A stretch of 64,000 bases of DNA, taken from contig JAOUKV010000001.1 of NCBI GenBank assembly GCA_029882355.1, forward strand, positions 1 to 64,000. Reading direction: 5' to 3'. Made by a program: the position numbers and the translations under genes. Source of the stretch: Gammaproteobacteria bacterium. GTDB taxonomy: Bacteria > Pseudomonadota > Gammaproteobacteria > SZUA-229. Shown here in pieces: positions 48,095 through 58,602 of this stretch (the stretch's first letter is position 1; every line of letters begins with the position of its first letter). The notes beneath the pieces were generated by a model that saw only the letters and a list, made by a program, of their open reading frames with translations, searched no databases and was not told where the DNA came from.

Positions 48095-48928
48095 TTAATG
48101 CAAAGCCCCACAAATTTTTAAGGCATCACTGGTTTCTGCCACATCGTGAACACGAAACCATCGTGCACCTTTTCCATAAGCAATAACGGCCGCAGCGATA
48201 CCACCAATCACTCTCTGATCAACAGGACGATCGAGAATCGTACCCAACATACTTTTACGAGAGAACCCAACCAATACGGGAAAGTCTAGCTCACAGAGTT
48301 CATTCAGTCGCGATAAAAGTTGTAGATTGTGCTCCAGTGTTTTACCAAAACCAAAACCGGGATCGAGCAATATTTGATCTGCGGCAATACCTGCATCCAT
48401 GCAGATACTAGCTCTCGTTAGCAAAAAATCACGGACATCCATCATCACATCAGAATATTCAGGACTTTTCTGCATAGTACGAGGCTCACCCTGCATATGC
48501 ATCAAACACACTGGCACACCCAGCTCCGCACAGCACTCCACCGAACCTGCAGCACGTAAAGCATTCACATCATTGACCATGTTCGCTCCTGCTTGTACCG
48601 CTGCTTTCATCACCACTGGCTTACTGGTATCGATTGAAATTGGAATATCCGACTGTCGACGAATCGCTTCAATCACCGACACAACTCGCTCAATTTCCTG
48701 AGAAGCTTCAACCGGCTGCGCCCCGGGACGCGTAGATTCACCACCGATATCAATCATCGAAGCACCCTGCGCCTGCATTTCCAGCGCACGAGCTACCGCT
48801 GCATCGATATGATCAAACTCACCACCATCAGAAAATGAATCTGGTGTGACATTTAATATGCCCATGATGACGGGCATGGTTCCAGCAATGAGCTGTTCAG
48901 TGATTAATGATGATGGTGGTGTTGTCAC
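48095..48928 (-). CDS. folP: Dihydropteroate synthase
   Basis: FolP joins p-aminobenzoate to dihydropterin pyrophosphate in folate synthesis and is the sulfonamide target. The TIM-barrel product has the MGILNVTPDSFSDGG and DIGGESTRPGA signatures, DPGFGFGKTLEHN and the late GFSRKSML segment. The start is uncertain: a GTG at 48928 (277 residues) with GGA about ten bases upstream is chosen; a TTG at 48940 would lie directly against the terminator hairpin. Confidence 0.94.
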   Translation of the reverse strand: MTTPPSSLITEQLIAGTMPVIMGILNVTPDSFSDGGEFDHIDAAVARALEMQAQGASMIDIGGESTRPGAQPVEASQEIERVVSVIEAIRRQSDIPISIDTSKPVVMKAAVQAGANMVNDVNALRAAGSVECCAELGVPVCLMHMQGEPRTMQKSPEYSDVMMDVRDFLLTRASICMDAGIAADQILLDPGFGFGKTLEHNLQLLSRLNELCELDFPVLVGFSRKSMLGTILDRPVDQRVIGGIAAAVIAYGKGARWFRVHDVAETSDALKICGALH

Positions 48929-48946
48929 GTTGTAATCCAAAAAAAC

Positions 48947-48968
48947 AAAGGGGGCAAATGCCCCCTTG
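48947..48968 (-). terminator. Terminator between ftsH and folP
   Basis: An 8-bp G/C-rich stem (AAGGGGGC with GCCCCCTT, AAAT loop at 48956-48959) follows the ftsH stop. On the minus strand it runs into TTTGTTTTTTT. It lies only about 20 bases before folP, so folP expression likely depends on read-through or a local promoter. Confidence 0.8.
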
Positions 48969-48990
48969 ATTATATCAAAACCACGAACTA

Positions 48991-50925
48991 TCAGTGCTGA
49001 CCTGCTGGCCCACCGATTGATCCATCTGATTTTTTATCAACATCTTTACCTTTTGCAGCACCACCAGAGTCTTTAGGCTCATCGTCACTAATATCAGTCC
49101 AGTCCTGAGGTGGTGGTGGCACATTACCCTGCATTAAGGCATCAATTTGGGATGCATCAATGGTTTCATACTTTATCAAAGCATCCGCCATCATGTGCAA
49201 AACATTCAGATTTTCTTTCAGAATTGTTTCTGCACGTTGATAGTTACGATCGATAAAAGCACGAATTTCTTCATCAATAATACGCGCAGTGTCATCACCC
49301 ATGTTCTTATGCTGAGTCACAGATCGACCGAGGAAAACTTCGCCTTCATCTTCAGAATACGCCAAAGGGCCGAGACGATCAGACAGACCCCATTTAGTTA
49401 CCATATTACGTGCAATAGTAGTAGCGCGTTCGATGTCGTTAGAGGCACCGGTGGTGACATTATCAGCGCCATTGATTAACTCTTCAGCAATACGACCACC
49501 AAACAACGTTGAGATCATACTCTCCAGCTGTTTTTTGCTCTGACTATAAGAATCCTCTTCCGGCAGAAACATAGTGACGCCCAGGGCACGGCCTCGAGGA
49601 ATAATACTCACTTTGTAGACGGGGTCATGTTCAGGTACCAGTCGACCGACAATGGCATGGCCGGCTTCATGATAAGCCGTGTTTTTCTTCTCTTCTTCAG
49701 ACATCACCATAGAGCGACGTTCCGCACCCATCATGATTTTATCTTTAGCGCGTTCAAAGTGAGACATATCCACTTCTTTGCAATTCTCGCGTGCCGCAAA
49801 CAAGGCGGCTTCATTCACCAGATTCGCCAAATCGGCACCAGAGAAGCCAGGCGTGCCACGCGCAATAATCGATGGATTAACATCTTTGGCTTCAGGCACT
49901 TTACGAATGTGTACTTTTAAAATTTGCTCGCGACCACGAATATCGGGCAATGGCACCACCACCTGCCGATCAAAACGACCGGGGCGCAATAGAGCGGGAT
50001 CGAGCACATCAGGGCGGTTAGTCGCAGCAATCACGATGACACCCTCATTGCCTTCAAAACCATCCATTTCAACCAGCAACTGGTTCAGTGTTTGCTCACG
50101 CTCATCATGACCACCACCAACACCAGCACCACGATGACGACCAACGGCATCGATCTCATCGATAAAAATAATACAGGGTGCATGTTTTTTAGCGGTCTCA
50201 AACATATCACGCACACGTGAGGCACCTACACCAACAAACATTTCAACAAAGTCAGAACCTGAAATAGTGAAAAATGGCACTTTCGCTTCACCGGCGATCG
50301 CCCGAGCCAATAAAGTTTTACCAGTACCCGGAGAACCCACCATCAACACGCCACTGGGAATTTTGCCGCCTAGCTTCTGGAATTTACTCGGGTCTTTTAA
50401 GAACTCAACCAGCTCGGCAACTTCTTCTTTGGCTTCTTCAGCACCGGCAACATCATCAAAAGTGACTTTAATCTGATCTTCACCCAGCATGCGAGCCTTG
50501 CTCTTACCGAACGACATGGCACCACGACCACCACCGCCGCCCTGCATCTGACGCATAAAGAATACCCAGACGCCAATCAACAACAGGAACGGGAACCATG
50601 AGATTAACATCTGCACCCAGATGGACTGACCTTCTGGCGGAGCGCCTGTTATTTCAACGTTATGTGACAATAAATCACCGATCATTGCGGTGTTACTGGT
50701 CTCAGGACTGTAGGTACTAAATGCACCGCCACTGCCCAACTTACCTTTTATATCACGACCATTAATCGCAGCCTGACTGACCTGACCCTGCTTCACCATA
50801 TCAATGAAGGTTGAGTAAGGAATTACCTGAGATGGCGTTGTTGGCTTACTGAAATTGCTGAATACAGATAGTAAAACTACTGCAATAACAGCCCATAAAA
50901 CCAGGTTTTTGGCTAGATCATTCAA
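48991..50925 (-). CDS. ftsH: ATP-dependent zinc metalloprotease FtsH
   Basis: FtsH is the membrane-anchored AAA protease that degrades LpxC, heat-shock sigma factor and misassembled membrane proteins. The 644-residue product has two N-terminal membrane helices (about 7-25 and 105-125), the AAA domain with Walker A GSPGTGKT near 200 and Walker B IIFIDEID, the second region of homology, and the zinc site HEAGH near 420. It is behind rlmE and ends with a terminator. Confidence 0.98.
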   Translation of the reverse strand: MNDLAKNLVLWAVIAVVLLSVFSNFSKPTTPSQVIPYSTFIDMVKQGQVSQAAINGRDIKGKLGSGGAFSTYSPETSNTAMIGDLLSHNVEITGAPPEGQSIWVQMLISWFPFLLLIGVWVFFMRQMQGGGGGRGAMSFGKSKARMLGEDQIKVTFDDVAGAEEAKEEVAELVEFLKDPSKFQKLGGKIPSGVLMVGSPGTGKTLLARAIAGEAKVPFFTISGSDFVEMFVGVGASRVRDMFETAKKHAPCIIFIDEIDAVGRHRGAGVGGGHDEREQTLNQLLVEMDGFEGNEGVIVIAATNRPDVLDPALLRPGRFDRQVVVPLPDIRGREQILKVHIRKVPEAKDVNPSIIARGTPGFSGADLANLVNEAALFAARENCKEVDMSHFERAKDKIMMGAERRSMVMSEEEKKNTAYHEAGHAIVGRLVPEHDPVYKVSIIPRGRALGVTMFLPEEDSYSQSKKQLESMISTLFGGRIAEELINGADNVTTGASNDIERATTIARNMVTKWGLSDRLGPLAYSEDEGEVFLGRSVTQHKNMGDDTARIIDEEIRAFIDRNYQRAETILKENLNVLHMMADALIKYETIDASQIDALMQGNVPPPPQDWTDISDDEPKDSGGAAKGKDVDKKSDGSIGGPAGQH

Positions 50926-50973
50926 ACTACAACTCCAAAGTTGACTTAACTATATTAGATTTTCTTAACATTA

Positions 50974-51594
50974 CTACAGTTTATAACCGGTTGCTAGCGC
51001 GTATATTTCCCGACTTCGCGCCCGCGAAGCCTTAGGTTTGCGCACTACCACCCTTGTAAAACTTTCTTGCAGCGCCTTATGGTATTCATCAAAACCTTCA
51101 CCCTGAAACAGCTTAACCAGCATTCCCCCACCAGGCTTAAGCACGCGCTGCGACAAATCTAGCGTTAATTCAGCCAAATAATACGCTCGCGGAATATCGA
51201 CGACATCCATGCCGCTAATATTGGGGGCCATATCTGAAAAAACAAGGTCCGCTTTATCTTTTCCTATGGATTCCATCAAATCATTGAGCGCTTCATCTTC
51301 CCTGAAGTCACCTTGTATGATGTGAACATCATCGATTGGTTCCATTGGCAAAATATCGAGAGCGATCATTCTGCCCTTTTTTCCCAATAGTTTGACCGCA
51401 TATTCGGACCACCCCCCGGGCGCAGCACCGAGGTCAATTACCGTCATCCCTGGCTTTAATATGTGATCTTTCTCCTGAATCTCGATCAATTTATAAATAG
51501 CACGTGAGCGATAGCCGTCCTTCTGAGAACGCTGAACATATTCATCTTCAAAATGTTCTTTTAGCCATTTTTTACTGCTTTTACTGCGACTCAT
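50974..51594 (-). CDS. rlmE: 23S rRNA (uridine2552-2'-O)-methyltransferase
   Basis: RlmE (FtsJ/RrmJ) methylates U2552 of 23S rRNA in the large-subunit A site. The 206-residue product has the K-D-K-E catalytic set (K about 35, D in SDMAPN, K in [10 protein letters not shown] in REIYALA) and the SAM motif [14 protein letters not shown]. It is divergent from yhbY with a 56-base gap and precedes ftsH, the usual order. Confidence 0.97.
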   Translation of the reverse strand: MSRSKSSKKWLKEHFEDEYVQRSQKDGYRSRAIYKLIEIQEKDHILKPGMTVIDLGAAPGGWSEYAVKLLGKKGRMIALDILPMEPIDDVHIIQGDFREDEALNDLMESIGKDKADLVFSDMAPNISGMDVVDIPRAYYLAELTLDLSQRVLKPGGGMLVKLFQGEGFDEYHKALQESFTRVVVRKPKASRARSREIYALATGYKL

Positions 51595-51650
51595 TGGTTA
51601 TGACTCATGGTATAGTTCGCCACTTACAAATGCTCTCGGCTTATCAAAAT

Positions 51651-51947
51651 ATGTCTTTAACAAAAAATCAAATTAAAACTCTGCGTGGCCTCTGTCATTC
51701 ACTCAAACCCGTCATCATGATTGGTCAAAAGGGACTAACCAGTGAAGTGCTTGATGAACTCGAAATTGCCATCAGCCACCACGAATTAGTAAAGATTAAG
51801 ATCGCCATGGATGACCGCGATGCTCGAAAGGAAATGATAAAAAATATTTGCGAGCAAAGCCAATCAGAAAACGTGCAAGTTATCGGTAAGACAGTCTCTG
51901 TCTATCGTAAAAATACCGATAAGCCTGTTATTGAATTACCGAAATAA
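51651..51947 (+). CDS. yhbY: YhbY family RNA-binding (CRM domain) protein
   Basis: YhbY is a small CRM/CRS1-YhbY domain protein associated with pre-50S ribosomes. The 98-residue product has the single KH-like CRM fold with the MIGQKGLTSEVLDELEIAISHHELVKIKI segment. The ATG at 51651 is chosen because it gives the family's MSLTKNQIKTLRGL start; the frame is open further upstream into rlmE. The only plus-strand gene between 21 and 57 kb. Confidence 0.95.
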   Translation: MSLTKNQIKTLRGLCHSLKPVIMIGQKGLTSEVLDELEIAISHHELVKIKIAMDDRDARKEMIKNICEQSQSENVQVIGKTVSVYRKNTDKPVIELPK

Positions 51948-51964
51948 GAGATAGCCAGCAAAAC

Positions 51965-52444
51965 CTATATATATTTTATCTCGACGATTTCAAGACTTCT
52001 CAAGCCACCAGGCGTTTGAATTTCAACCACATCATCCTGTTGTTTACCAATCAATGCACGCGCAATTGGCGAACTGATTGAAATCTTATTATTCTTGATA
52101 TCCGCTTCATCTTCACCGACGATCTGATAGGTCAATTCATCACCAGTCTCTTCATCAGCCACTTCAACGGTTGAACCGAATACAACCTTGCCATTAGCAT
52201 CAATGGTAGTCACGTCAATAATGATCGCATTACTAAGCTTGGCTTCGATATCTTTGATACGGCCTTCAATAAAACCCTGCTGCTCACGAGCAGCATGATA
52301 TTCAGCGTTTTCTTTCAAATCACCATGCGCACGTGCGTCAGCAATCGCCTCAATAACTCTGGGGCGATCAACGGTTTTTAGCTGCATTAATTCCTTGTGT
52401 AATATATCTGCACCGTGAACGGTGATGGGCATTTGTTGACTCAT
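51965..52444 (-). CDS. greA: Transcription elongation factor GreA
   Basis: GreA rescues backtracked RNA polymerase by stimulating transcript cleavage in the secondary channel. The 159-residue product has the N-terminal antiparallel coiled coil with the acidic tip ([16 protein letters not shown], about 42-58) and the C-terminal FKBP-like domain ending in [10 protein letters not shown]. Its start overlaps the carB stop by four bases (ATGA), so expression is coupled to carAB. Confidence 0.97.
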   Translation of the reverse strand: MSQQMPITVHGADILHKELMQLKTVDRPRVIEAIADARAHGDLKENAEYHAAREQQGFIEGRIKDIEAKLSNAIIIDVTTIDANGKVVFGSTVEVADEETGDELTYQIVGEDEADIKNNKISISSPIARALIGKQQDDVVEIQTPGGLRSLEIVEIKYI

Positions 52445-55400
52445 GCCTTACCCCCTTTGTGTTTTGTTAGTATCTCAGCGTGCATGTCCTGCAAACTGGT
52501 TACTGTATTCTGTTGTAGATAATTCAGGGCTCGGCATGTAGCCTGCGCCCCGGCGATGGTGGTTGTGTAGCTAACTTTACCCTGCAGCGCCGAAGCACGT
52601 ATGGTGTAAGAATCGGCAATCGCCTTTTTGCCTTCTGTTGTATTAATGATGAGATTAATCTCACCATTCTTGATCATATCAACAATGTGCGGACGACCTT
52701 CGTGTACCTTGTTGACGAGTTTGCACTCAATACCGGCTTCTTGCAATGCACGTCCGGTGCCCCTGGTAACGACCAGTTCAAACCCTTTCTCGACCAACTC
52801 ACGACCCAGCGCTACCGCCGCATCACGATCACGACCACGCACGCTGATAAAGACATTACCGCCTGTAGGCAAGTCCACACCTGCACCCAGCTGAGCTTTG
52901 GCGAAAGCCATACCAAAACTTTTACCCAGACCCATGACTTCACCAGTGGATTTCATTTCCGGACCCAACAAAGGATCAACACCGGGGAATTTCACAAACG
53001 GGAATACCGATTCTTTCACCGCGAAACCATCAGGCACCACTTCTTCGGTCACACCCTGCTCGACCAAACTCTGGCCGACCATGCAACGCGCCGCAATCTT
53101 GGCCAGCGGTACACCTGTGGCTTTTGAAACAAACGGCACGGTACGTGAAGCACGTGGATTCACTTCTAACAAATAAATATCTTCCCCTTGAATCGCAAAC
53201 TGGATATTCATCAAACCCACCACGCCCAGCTTGAGTGCCAACTGGCAGGTTTGCTCGCGTAGACGATCCTGAATTTCTTTTGATAAGGTATAGGGCGGCA
53301 ACGAACAGGCCGAATCACCGGAATGAACGCCGGCCTGTTCGATATGCTCCATGATGCTGCCGATCAGGACATCTTTGCCATCACAGATGGCATCAACATC
53401 AACTTCTACCGCATCATCGAGGAAACGATCCAGCAACACGGGTGCATCGTTAGATGCCTTAACCGCCGTATGCATGTAGTGATTAAGGTCAACTTCGTTA
53501 TAAACGATTTCCATAGCGCGACCACCCAGTACGTAGGAAGGCCGAACTACCAGTGGATAGCCAATTTCAGCCGCCAGGCCAGCCGCTTCATCGGTAGAAC
53601 GCGCCAGACGATTGGGCGGTTGTTTCAGACCCAGCTCCTCAACTAACTGCTGGAAGCGCTCGCGGTCTTCGGCGAGGTCGATGCAATCGGGTGTGGTACC
53701 AATAATCGGCACACCGGCAGCTTCCAGATCACGCGCCAGTTTCAGCGGTGTCTGACCACCGTACTGCACGATCACGCCTTTGGGTTTTTCTTTGTCCATT
53801 ACCTCTAACACATCTTCCAGTGTCAGCGATTCAAAATACAAACGATCAGAGGTGTCGTAATCGGTAGAAACGGTTTCAGGATTACAGTTGATCATGATGG
53901 TTTCATAACCATCTTCACGCATCGACATCACAGCATGAACACAGCAGTAATCAAACTCGATACCCTGACCGATTCGGTTAGGACCGCCGCCCAGAACAAC
54001 AATTTTTTCTTTATCAGTAGGCTGCGCTTCGCATTCTTCCTCGTAGGTCGAATACATGTAAGCGGTCGAGGTAGAAAATTCTGCGGCACAGGTATCAACG
54101 CGTTTAAACACGGGTCGAATATTCAAACCATGACGATGCGCACGCACTTCATCTTCTTTCACGGCTAACGCATCGGCTAGTCGGCTATCGGAAAAACCTT
54201 TGCGTTTTAACTGGCGCAGCTCATCGTAATCCAGTGAACTAAGCTCGCGACCTTTTAAGGCCATTTCTATTTTTATCAGCTCTTCAATCTGCACCAAAAA
54301 CCATTGATCGATCTTGGTCAGATCAAACATTTTCTCTACGCTATAACCACGACGGAAGCCATCACCAACGTAGAGCAGACGATCGGCACCAGCCAGACTT
54401 AATTCCTGATTGAGGAATGATTCAATTTCTTCTTCGGGTAATGATGCATCCAGAACCGGGCTCAGGCCATCAATATCCACTTCCAGTCCGCGCAAAGCTT
54501 TTTGCAGCGATTCCTGGAAAGTGCGACCGATCGACATGACCTCGCCGACCGATTTCATCTGCGTATTCAGGCGGTTTTCTGCCTGCGGGAATTTCTCGAA
54601 AGTGAAACGGGGAATTTTGGTCACGACATAATCAATCGAAGGCTCGAATGAAGCGGGTGTTGCACCGCCGGTAATATCATTCTGCAATTCATCCAGGGTG
54701 TAACCAATCGCCAGCTTGGCAGCAATTTTCGCAATCGGGAAACCCGTCGCTTTCGAAGCCAGCGCTGAGGAACGCGAAACGCGTGGATTCATTTCGATGA
54801 TAGTCATGCGACCATCAACCGGGTTGATCGACCACTGCACGTTTGAGCCACCGGTTTCAACGCCGATTTTGCGCAGCACAGCCAGGGAGGCATCGCGCAT
54901 TTTCTGGTATTCCTTATCGGTCAGCGTTTGCGCCGGCGCGACGGTGATCGAATCACCGGTATGAATACCCATCGGATCGAGATTTTCAATCGAACAAATA
55001 ATGATGCAGTTGTCCTTAGTGTCGCGCACCACTTCCATTTCATATTCTTTCCAGCCAAGAATTGACTCTTCGACCAGCAACTCACTGACGGGCGACAAGT
55101 CCAGGCCGCGTTTACAAATTTCGTCAAACTCTTCCTTGTTATAAGCGATACCGCCGCCACTACCGCCCATGGTAAATGAGGGACGGATAATAGTCGGATA
55201 ACCGACCATCGCCTGCACCTGGTACGCCTCTTCCATGCTGTGCGCAATTGCGGCACGTGGCATATCAAGGCCGATTTCTTCCATGGCGACTTTGAATTTC
55301 TGGCGATCTTCGGCCATGTCGATAGCCTCTTTCTTGGCACCGATCATCTCAACATTGAATTTTTCCAGAACACCTTCACGATCAAGATCCAGCGCACAGT

Positions 55401-55689
55401 TCAATGCGGTCTGACCACCCATGGTCGGCAGCAGGGCATCAGGCTTTTCAACTTCAATAATACGAGCCACAGTTTGCCAGGTGATCGGCTCGATATATGT
55501 CGCATCCGCCATTTCTGGATCGGTCATAATGGTAGCAGGATTCGAGTTCACCAGAATCACGCGCAAACCTTCTTCCTTCAGCGCCTTACATGCCTGCGCA
55601 CCGGAATAATCGAACTCACAGGCCTGACCAATAACAATAGGCCCAGCACCGATAATCAGAACACTTTTGATATCAGAACGCTTAGGCAC
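52441..55689 (-). CDS. carB: Carbamoyl-phosphate synthase large chain
   Basis: CarB makes carbamoyl phosphate from ammonia, bicarbonate and two ATP for pyrimidines and arginine. The 1082-residue product has two homologous ATP-grasp halves (about 1-400 and 550-935), the oligomerisation domain between them and the C-terminal MGS-like allosteric domain (about 935-1075), where UMP and ornithine act in E. coli. It overlaps the carA end by eight bases and greA by four. Confidence 0.98.
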   Translation of the reverse strand: MPKRSDIKSVLIIGAGPIVIGQACEFDYSGAQACKALKEEGLRVILVNSNPATIMTDPEMADATYIEPITWQTVARIIEVEKPDALLPTMGGQTALNCALDLDREGVLEKFNVEMIGAKKEAIDMAEDRQKFKVAMEEIGLDMPRAAIAHSMEEAYQVQAMVGYPTIIRPSFTMGGSGGGIAYNKEEFDEICKRGLDLSPVSELLVEESILGWKEYEMEVVRDTKDNCIIICSIENLDPMGIHTGDSITVAPAQTLTDKEYQKMRDASLAVLRKIGVETGGSNVQWSINPVDGRMTIIEMNPRVSRSSALASKATGFPIAKIAAKLAIGYTLDELQNDITGGATPASFEPSIDYVVTKIPRFTFEKFPQAENRLNTQMKSVGEVMSIGRTFQESLQKALRGLEVDIDGLSPVLDASLPEEEIESFLNQELSLAGADRLLYVGDGFRRGYSVEKMFDLTKIDQWFLVQIEELIKIEMALKGRELSSLDYDELRQLKRKGFSDSRLADALAVKEDEVRAHRHGLNIRPVFKRVDTCAAEFSTSTAYMYSTYEEECEAQPTDKEKIVVLGGGPNRIGQGIEFDYCCVHAVMSMREDGYETIMINCNPETVSTDYDTSDRLYFESLTLEDVLEVMDKEKPKGVIVQYGGQTPLKLARDLEAAGVPIIGTTPDCIDLAEDRERFQQLVEELGLKQPPNRLARSTDEAAGLAAEIGYPLVVRPSYVLGGRAMEIVYNEVDLNHYMHTAVKASNDAPVLLDRFLDDAVEVDVDAICDGKDVLIGSIMEHIEQAGVHSGDSACSLPPYTLSKEIQDRLREQTCQLALKLGVVGLMNIQFAIQGEDIYLLEVNPRASRTVPFVSKATGVPLAKIAARCMVGQSLVEQGVTEEVVPDGFAVKESVFPFVKFPGVDPLLGPEMKSTGEVMGLGKSFGMAFAKAQLGAGVDLPTGGNVFISVRGRDRDAAVALGRELVEKGFELVVTRGTGRALQEAGIECKLVNKVHEGRPHIVDMIKNGEINLIINTTEGKKAIADSYTIRASALQGKVSYTTTIAGAQATCRALNYLQQNTVTSLQDMHAEILTKHKGGKA

Positions 55690-56821
55690 GGTGAGACTCC
55701 TCGATTAATTCTATGAAATGGTCAAAAACGGGCGCAATATCACGTGGCCCGGGGCTGGCTTCAGGATGCCCCTGAAAACTAAATGCGGGTTTATCGGTTC
55801 GATGAATGCCCTGCAAGGAGCCATCGAACAATGAGCGATGCGTTGCTTGCAGATTGGCTGGCAGGCTTTCCTCGTCAACCGCAAAGCCGTGATTTTGACT
55901 GGTGATCATAACCTTTCCTGACTCCAGATCCTGTACCGGATGGTTGGCACCATGATGACCAAACTTCATCTTCAATGTTTTTGCGCCACAGGCCAGCGCC
56001 AATAATTGATGCCCCAGACAAATACCAAATACCGGCAAACTGGTTTCCAGTATTTCCTTGATAGCCGCAATCGCATAATCACAGGGCTCAGGGTCACCGG
56101 GGCCATTGGACAGGAAGACACCATCAGGATTCATCGCCAGCACATCTTTAGCAGGCGTTTTAGCCGGGACAACCGTGACCTTACAGCCACGCGAAACCAG
56201 CATTCTGAGAATATTGTGTTTAACACCGTAGTCATAAGCGACCACATGATATTTCAACTCTTCAGGTGTTGTGGCGGTGTTTGATTCGAGATCCCATTCA
56301 CCAGCATCCCAGGCATAATTCTGCTCAACGGTGACGACCTGTGCCAGATCCATGCCCTTTAGACCAGCGAAATCTTTGGCTTTTTGTAAGGCCACATCCT
56401 TATCGACATTACCCGCCATGATGCAACCAGCCATAGCACCTTTATCACGAAGGATGCGGGTTAGGCGGCGGGTATCAATATCTGAAATCGCAACTACATT
56501 GTGCTTAACCAGATAGTCTTCAAGACTCAGCTGACCGCGCCAGTTGCTCATCACTGGCGCAAGGTCGCGAATCACCAACCCGCTGGCGTGTACACCACTG
56601 GATTCTGCATCGCCGTCACAGGTGCCGACGTTGCCGATATGCGGATACGTCAGGGTGACAATTTGATGAGAGTACGAGGGGTCAGTGAGAATTTCCTGAT
56701 AACCGGTCATGGCAGTATTAAAAACCACCTCACCGATAGTATCGCCAGAAACACCTATCGAACGGCCTTCAAATACACTGCCATCTTCAAGGACTAATAG
56801 AGCTTTAACTAAACTGGTCAT
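55682..56821 (-). CDS. carA: Carbamoyl-phosphate synthase small chain
   Basis: CarA is the glutaminase subunit supplying ammonia to CarB. The 379-residue product has the N-terminal CPSase domain and a class I amidotransferase domain with the nucleophile cysteine in [13 protein letters not shown] and the His-Glu pair near [14 protein letters not shown] lies five bases before the ATG. The leader carries a terminator-like hairpin inside a short reading frame whose TGA overlaps this ATG. Confidence 0.98.
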   Translation of the reverse strand: MTSLVKALLVLEDGSVFEGRSIGVSGDTIGEVVFNTAMTGYQEILTDPSYSHQIVTLTYPHIGNVGTCDGDAESSGVHASGLVIRDLAPVMSNWRGQLSLEDYLVKHNVVAISDIDTRRLTRILRDKGAMAGCIMAGNVDKDVALQKAKDFAGLKGMDLAQVVTVEQNYAWDAGEWDLESNTATTPEELKYHVVAYDYGVKHNILRMLVSRGCKVTVVPAKTPAKDVLAMNPDGVFLSNGPGDPEPCDYAIAAIKEILETSLPVFGICLGHQLLALACGAKTLKMKFGHHGANHPVQDLESGKVMITSQNHGFAVDEESLPANLQATHRSLFDGSLQGIHRTDKPAFSFQGHPEASPGPRDIAPVFDHFIELIEESHRA

Positions 56822-56919
56822 TCAGACTCCAAAAGGCAAAAAAAACGGGAGACCGGATGTGGATAAAAATCCAACTGGCGCTCCCGTAAGGGGTTCTGCA
56901 TATCTGTTGATACTGACAT
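56818..56919 (-). CDS. Candidate carA leader peptide
   Basis: A 33-codon frame from ATG (56917-56919) runs through the whole terminator hairpin and its T8 tract, reading ...[12 protein letters not shown], and stops at TGA (56818-56820), which overlaps the carA start as ATGA. No strong ribosome site precedes the ATG; a second in-frame ATG lies at 56901. In E. coli pyrBI a leader peptide likewise crosses the attenuator and ends next to the structural gene. The frame is short enough to occur by chance, so its reality rests on position. Confidence 0.45.
   Translation of the reverse strand: MSVSTDMQNPLRERQLDFYPHPVSRFFCLLESE
56838..56887 (-). terminator. Terminator or attenuator in the carA leader
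   Basis: ACGGGAG (56881-56887 complement) pairs with CTCCCGT (56845-56851 complement). An inner GTTGGAT/ATCCACA-type stem and a U-rich loop lie between them, and eight Ts follow on the minus strand. It ends 16 bases before carA. It may stop tRNA-Glu read-through or act as a regulated attenuator. Confidence 0.75.
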
Positions 56920-56924
56920 TTACC

Positions 56925-56954
56925 GTAATATCTCTCTCACGACTCCAGATACAA
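56925..56954 (-). promoter_or_regulatory. Candidate carA promoter
   Basis: On the minus strand TTGTAT (56949-56954) and TATTAC (56925-56930) are 18 bases apart, between the tRNA hairpin and the carA attenuator. The predicted start falls close to or inside the first ATG of the leader frame, which would favour the second ATG. The match is moderate. Confidence 0.4.
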
Positions 56955-56957
56955 GAA

Positions 56958-56983
56958 GGGCTGGAAGTTTTAAGTTCCAGCCC
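56958..56983 (-). terminator. Hairpin after tRNA-Glu
   Basis: A perfect 9-bp stem GGGCTGGAA/TTCCAGCCC with an 8-base A/T loop lies 11 bases after the tRNA 3' end. The downstream tract on the minus strand is TTCTTG, only moderately T-rich. Likely terminates or defines the tRNA transcript. Confidence 0.6.
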
Positions 56984-56993
56984 GTTGTAATAA

Positions 56994-57069
56994 TGGCGTC
57001 CCCAAGGGGAGTCGAACCCCTGTTGCCGAGATGAAAACCCGGTGTCCTAGGCCTCTAGACGATGGGGAC
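56994..57069 (-). tRNA. tRNA-Glu (TTC)
   Basis: This 76-base cloverleaf has acceptor stem GTCCCCA/TGGGGAC with discriminator G and encoded CCA, an anticodon loop TTTTCAT (anticodon TTC) on a CCGGG/CTCGG stem with one G-T pair, and a standard T arm GGTTCGACT. It stands alone between the polysaccharide cluster and carA. Confidence 0.96.
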
Positions 57070-57117
57070 GCAGCGATGAATTTTGAGCTAGACAGCTCTC
57101 CGTCACATCGGGCGGGA

Positions 57118-57146
57118 AGTGTACGTGGGTAGCCTTTTAAGGTCAA
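57118..57146 (-). promoter_or_regulatory. Promoter of tRNA-Glu
   Basis: On the minus strand TTGACC (57141-57146) and TACACT (57118-57123) are 17 bases apart, followed by TCCCGCCCG, a GC-rich discriminator as expected for a stable-RNA promoter. The start would be about 40 bases before the mature tRNA. Confidence 0.6.
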
Positions 57147-57213
57147 TACCAAATCGTAAAAGTAATGTGAAATATTTGCACAATTTTTACAGCAATACGT
57201 AATTCAAGCTTTC

Positions 57214-58488
57214 TTAGTGTGAGGGATCAACTACCTTTGACGCTTTTGATACTGTGGAGGATAGAGTGATTAGATAAATCAGGAAGACAGACAATTCCGG
57301 CGCCCGCAAATTCCACGTTGCGGTTAAACCAAACACCAGATAGGCCATAATCACTATAAGCCCTCCTAAATTAGCTGACGTCAACTTTTCACAGGAAGTA
57401 TGGTAAAAAACTCGGAACGGTTGAATTATGAGCGCAAAGAGCAGTATCAAAAATCCAACTAAACCCGTCGTCGCCAGAGCCTGAAAAAAAATATTATGTG
57501 CGCTTGCATGAACCTCAACTTGTTCATAAATACCTTGCGACTGCCTTAACTCAATCTCCTGATCGAAATCGCCCAACCCCGTACCGATCACTGGGTGCTC
57601 CTGCCATACATCCAGCGCAATCTGCCACATTGCCAATCTAGTACCTACAGATGAGCCAAATTTTTCACCGTTAACAAAAGACTCGACTTCCTGAGTGGCC
57701 TGATTAATCCGATCTTCTATTATATTTCTAACCGGCGAAACACCTATAACCACTACAACCAGAAGCAGTACTGATATAGCAAGCTTGAGCTTTAATTTAT
57801 TGTGCTTGGCCATCACATAAAGCAATAAGGCGCCACAGAAAGGTAAGGCAATCCAGGCTCCCCTTGCTTGTGACAAAAGGGATGCATACAAGGCACAAAC
57901 AATGGAAAAAGCCACAATTACCTTGATTATTGGTCGTGTTTTCCACGTGACCAGAACTGCTAACAAGAACACAACACTGAGCATAGCCGCATCGCCAAAG
58001 GCAATATGATGATAACTTCCAGATGCTGGAAATCCAGGTCTCTCAGAAATACTAATGAGTGCAAAGGTTAAATATAGTGGCCCAGAGGTGATTGCACCTG
58101 CAACAAGGTATTTGAATAATTGCATATTGCCTCTGGTTAAAAGCAAATAGACCGGCACAATCAGTAGAAATCGAATGTACCTGCCCATGTGTTTAACGTA
58201 TTCATTTTCATCGCTGACATTGTAATAAGTGATTAATCCTGAAAGCGCATACAAAGCCAGTCCAAAAAGAAGTAACTGTTCGTTTCGCGTAAGGCCTCGC
58301 CACAATTCAGGCCATTTATGAATATAAAATAAGCAGGCAATAAATAAAATCGCCAACGAGGTACTGGCTACGGAGGACACAGCACAACCTGAGGCCGCTG
58401 CTGCAAATATACAAAGACCAATAAGAACCTCTAACGGTCTTGATAACATTTCAGCAAACCAATGCCTGACAGCTAAATGTTGCAGCAA
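57214..58488 (-). CDS. O-antigen ligase family protein (WaaL-like)
   Basis: This 424-residue polytopic membrane protein of the Wzy_C/O-antigen ligase superfamily has about ten hydrophobic segments. It has the QARGAW motif with R209, a large periplasmic loop (about 255-325), the RLAMWQIALDVWQEHPVIGTGLGDF segment and H321 in ASAHNIFFQALATTG, the residues usually important in WaaL. The family either ligates undecaprenyl-linked O-polysaccharide to lipid A-core or polymerises repeat units. Which one applies cannot be told from sequence. It is the last gene of the surface-polysaccharide cluster. Confidence 0.88.
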   Translation of the reverse strand: MLQHLAVRHWFAEMLSRPLEVLIGLCIFAAAASGCAVSSVASTSLAILFIACLFYIHKWPELWRGLTRNEQLLLFGLALYALSGLITYYNVSDENEYVKHMGRYIRFLLIVPVYLLLTRGNMQLFKYLVAGAITSGPLYLTFALISISERPGFPASGSYHHIAFGDAAMLSVVFLLAVLVTWKTRPIIKVIVAFSIVCALYASLLSQARGAWIALPFCGALLLYVMAKHNKLKLKLAISVLLLVVVVIGVSPVRNIIEDRINQATQEVESFVNGEKFGSSVGTRLAMWQIALDVWQEHPVIGTGLGDFDQEIELRQSQGIYEQVEVHASAHNIFFQALATTGLVGFLILLFALIIQPFRVFYHTSCEKLTSANLGGLIVIMAYLVFGLTATWNLRAPELSVFLIYLITLSSTVSKASKVVDPSH

Positions 58489-58602
58489 AATTGATACCCA
58501 ATAATATAAACGACCTATTCTACTAAAAAATCTGTAGCAGGATTTATATTTGAGTCAAAAAAGTAGATTTAATACGAACGAAGTAAACCAGATAACACTA
58601 CA

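Noticed and set aside
52687-53127. Plus-strand 146-residue reading frame
   Set aside because: It lies wholly inside carB, antisense, with low-complexity His/Thr composition typical of a shadow frame.
56970-57152. Minus-strand 60-residue reading frame over tRNA-Glu
   Set aside because: It reads through the tRNA gene and its promoter and is not protein-like.
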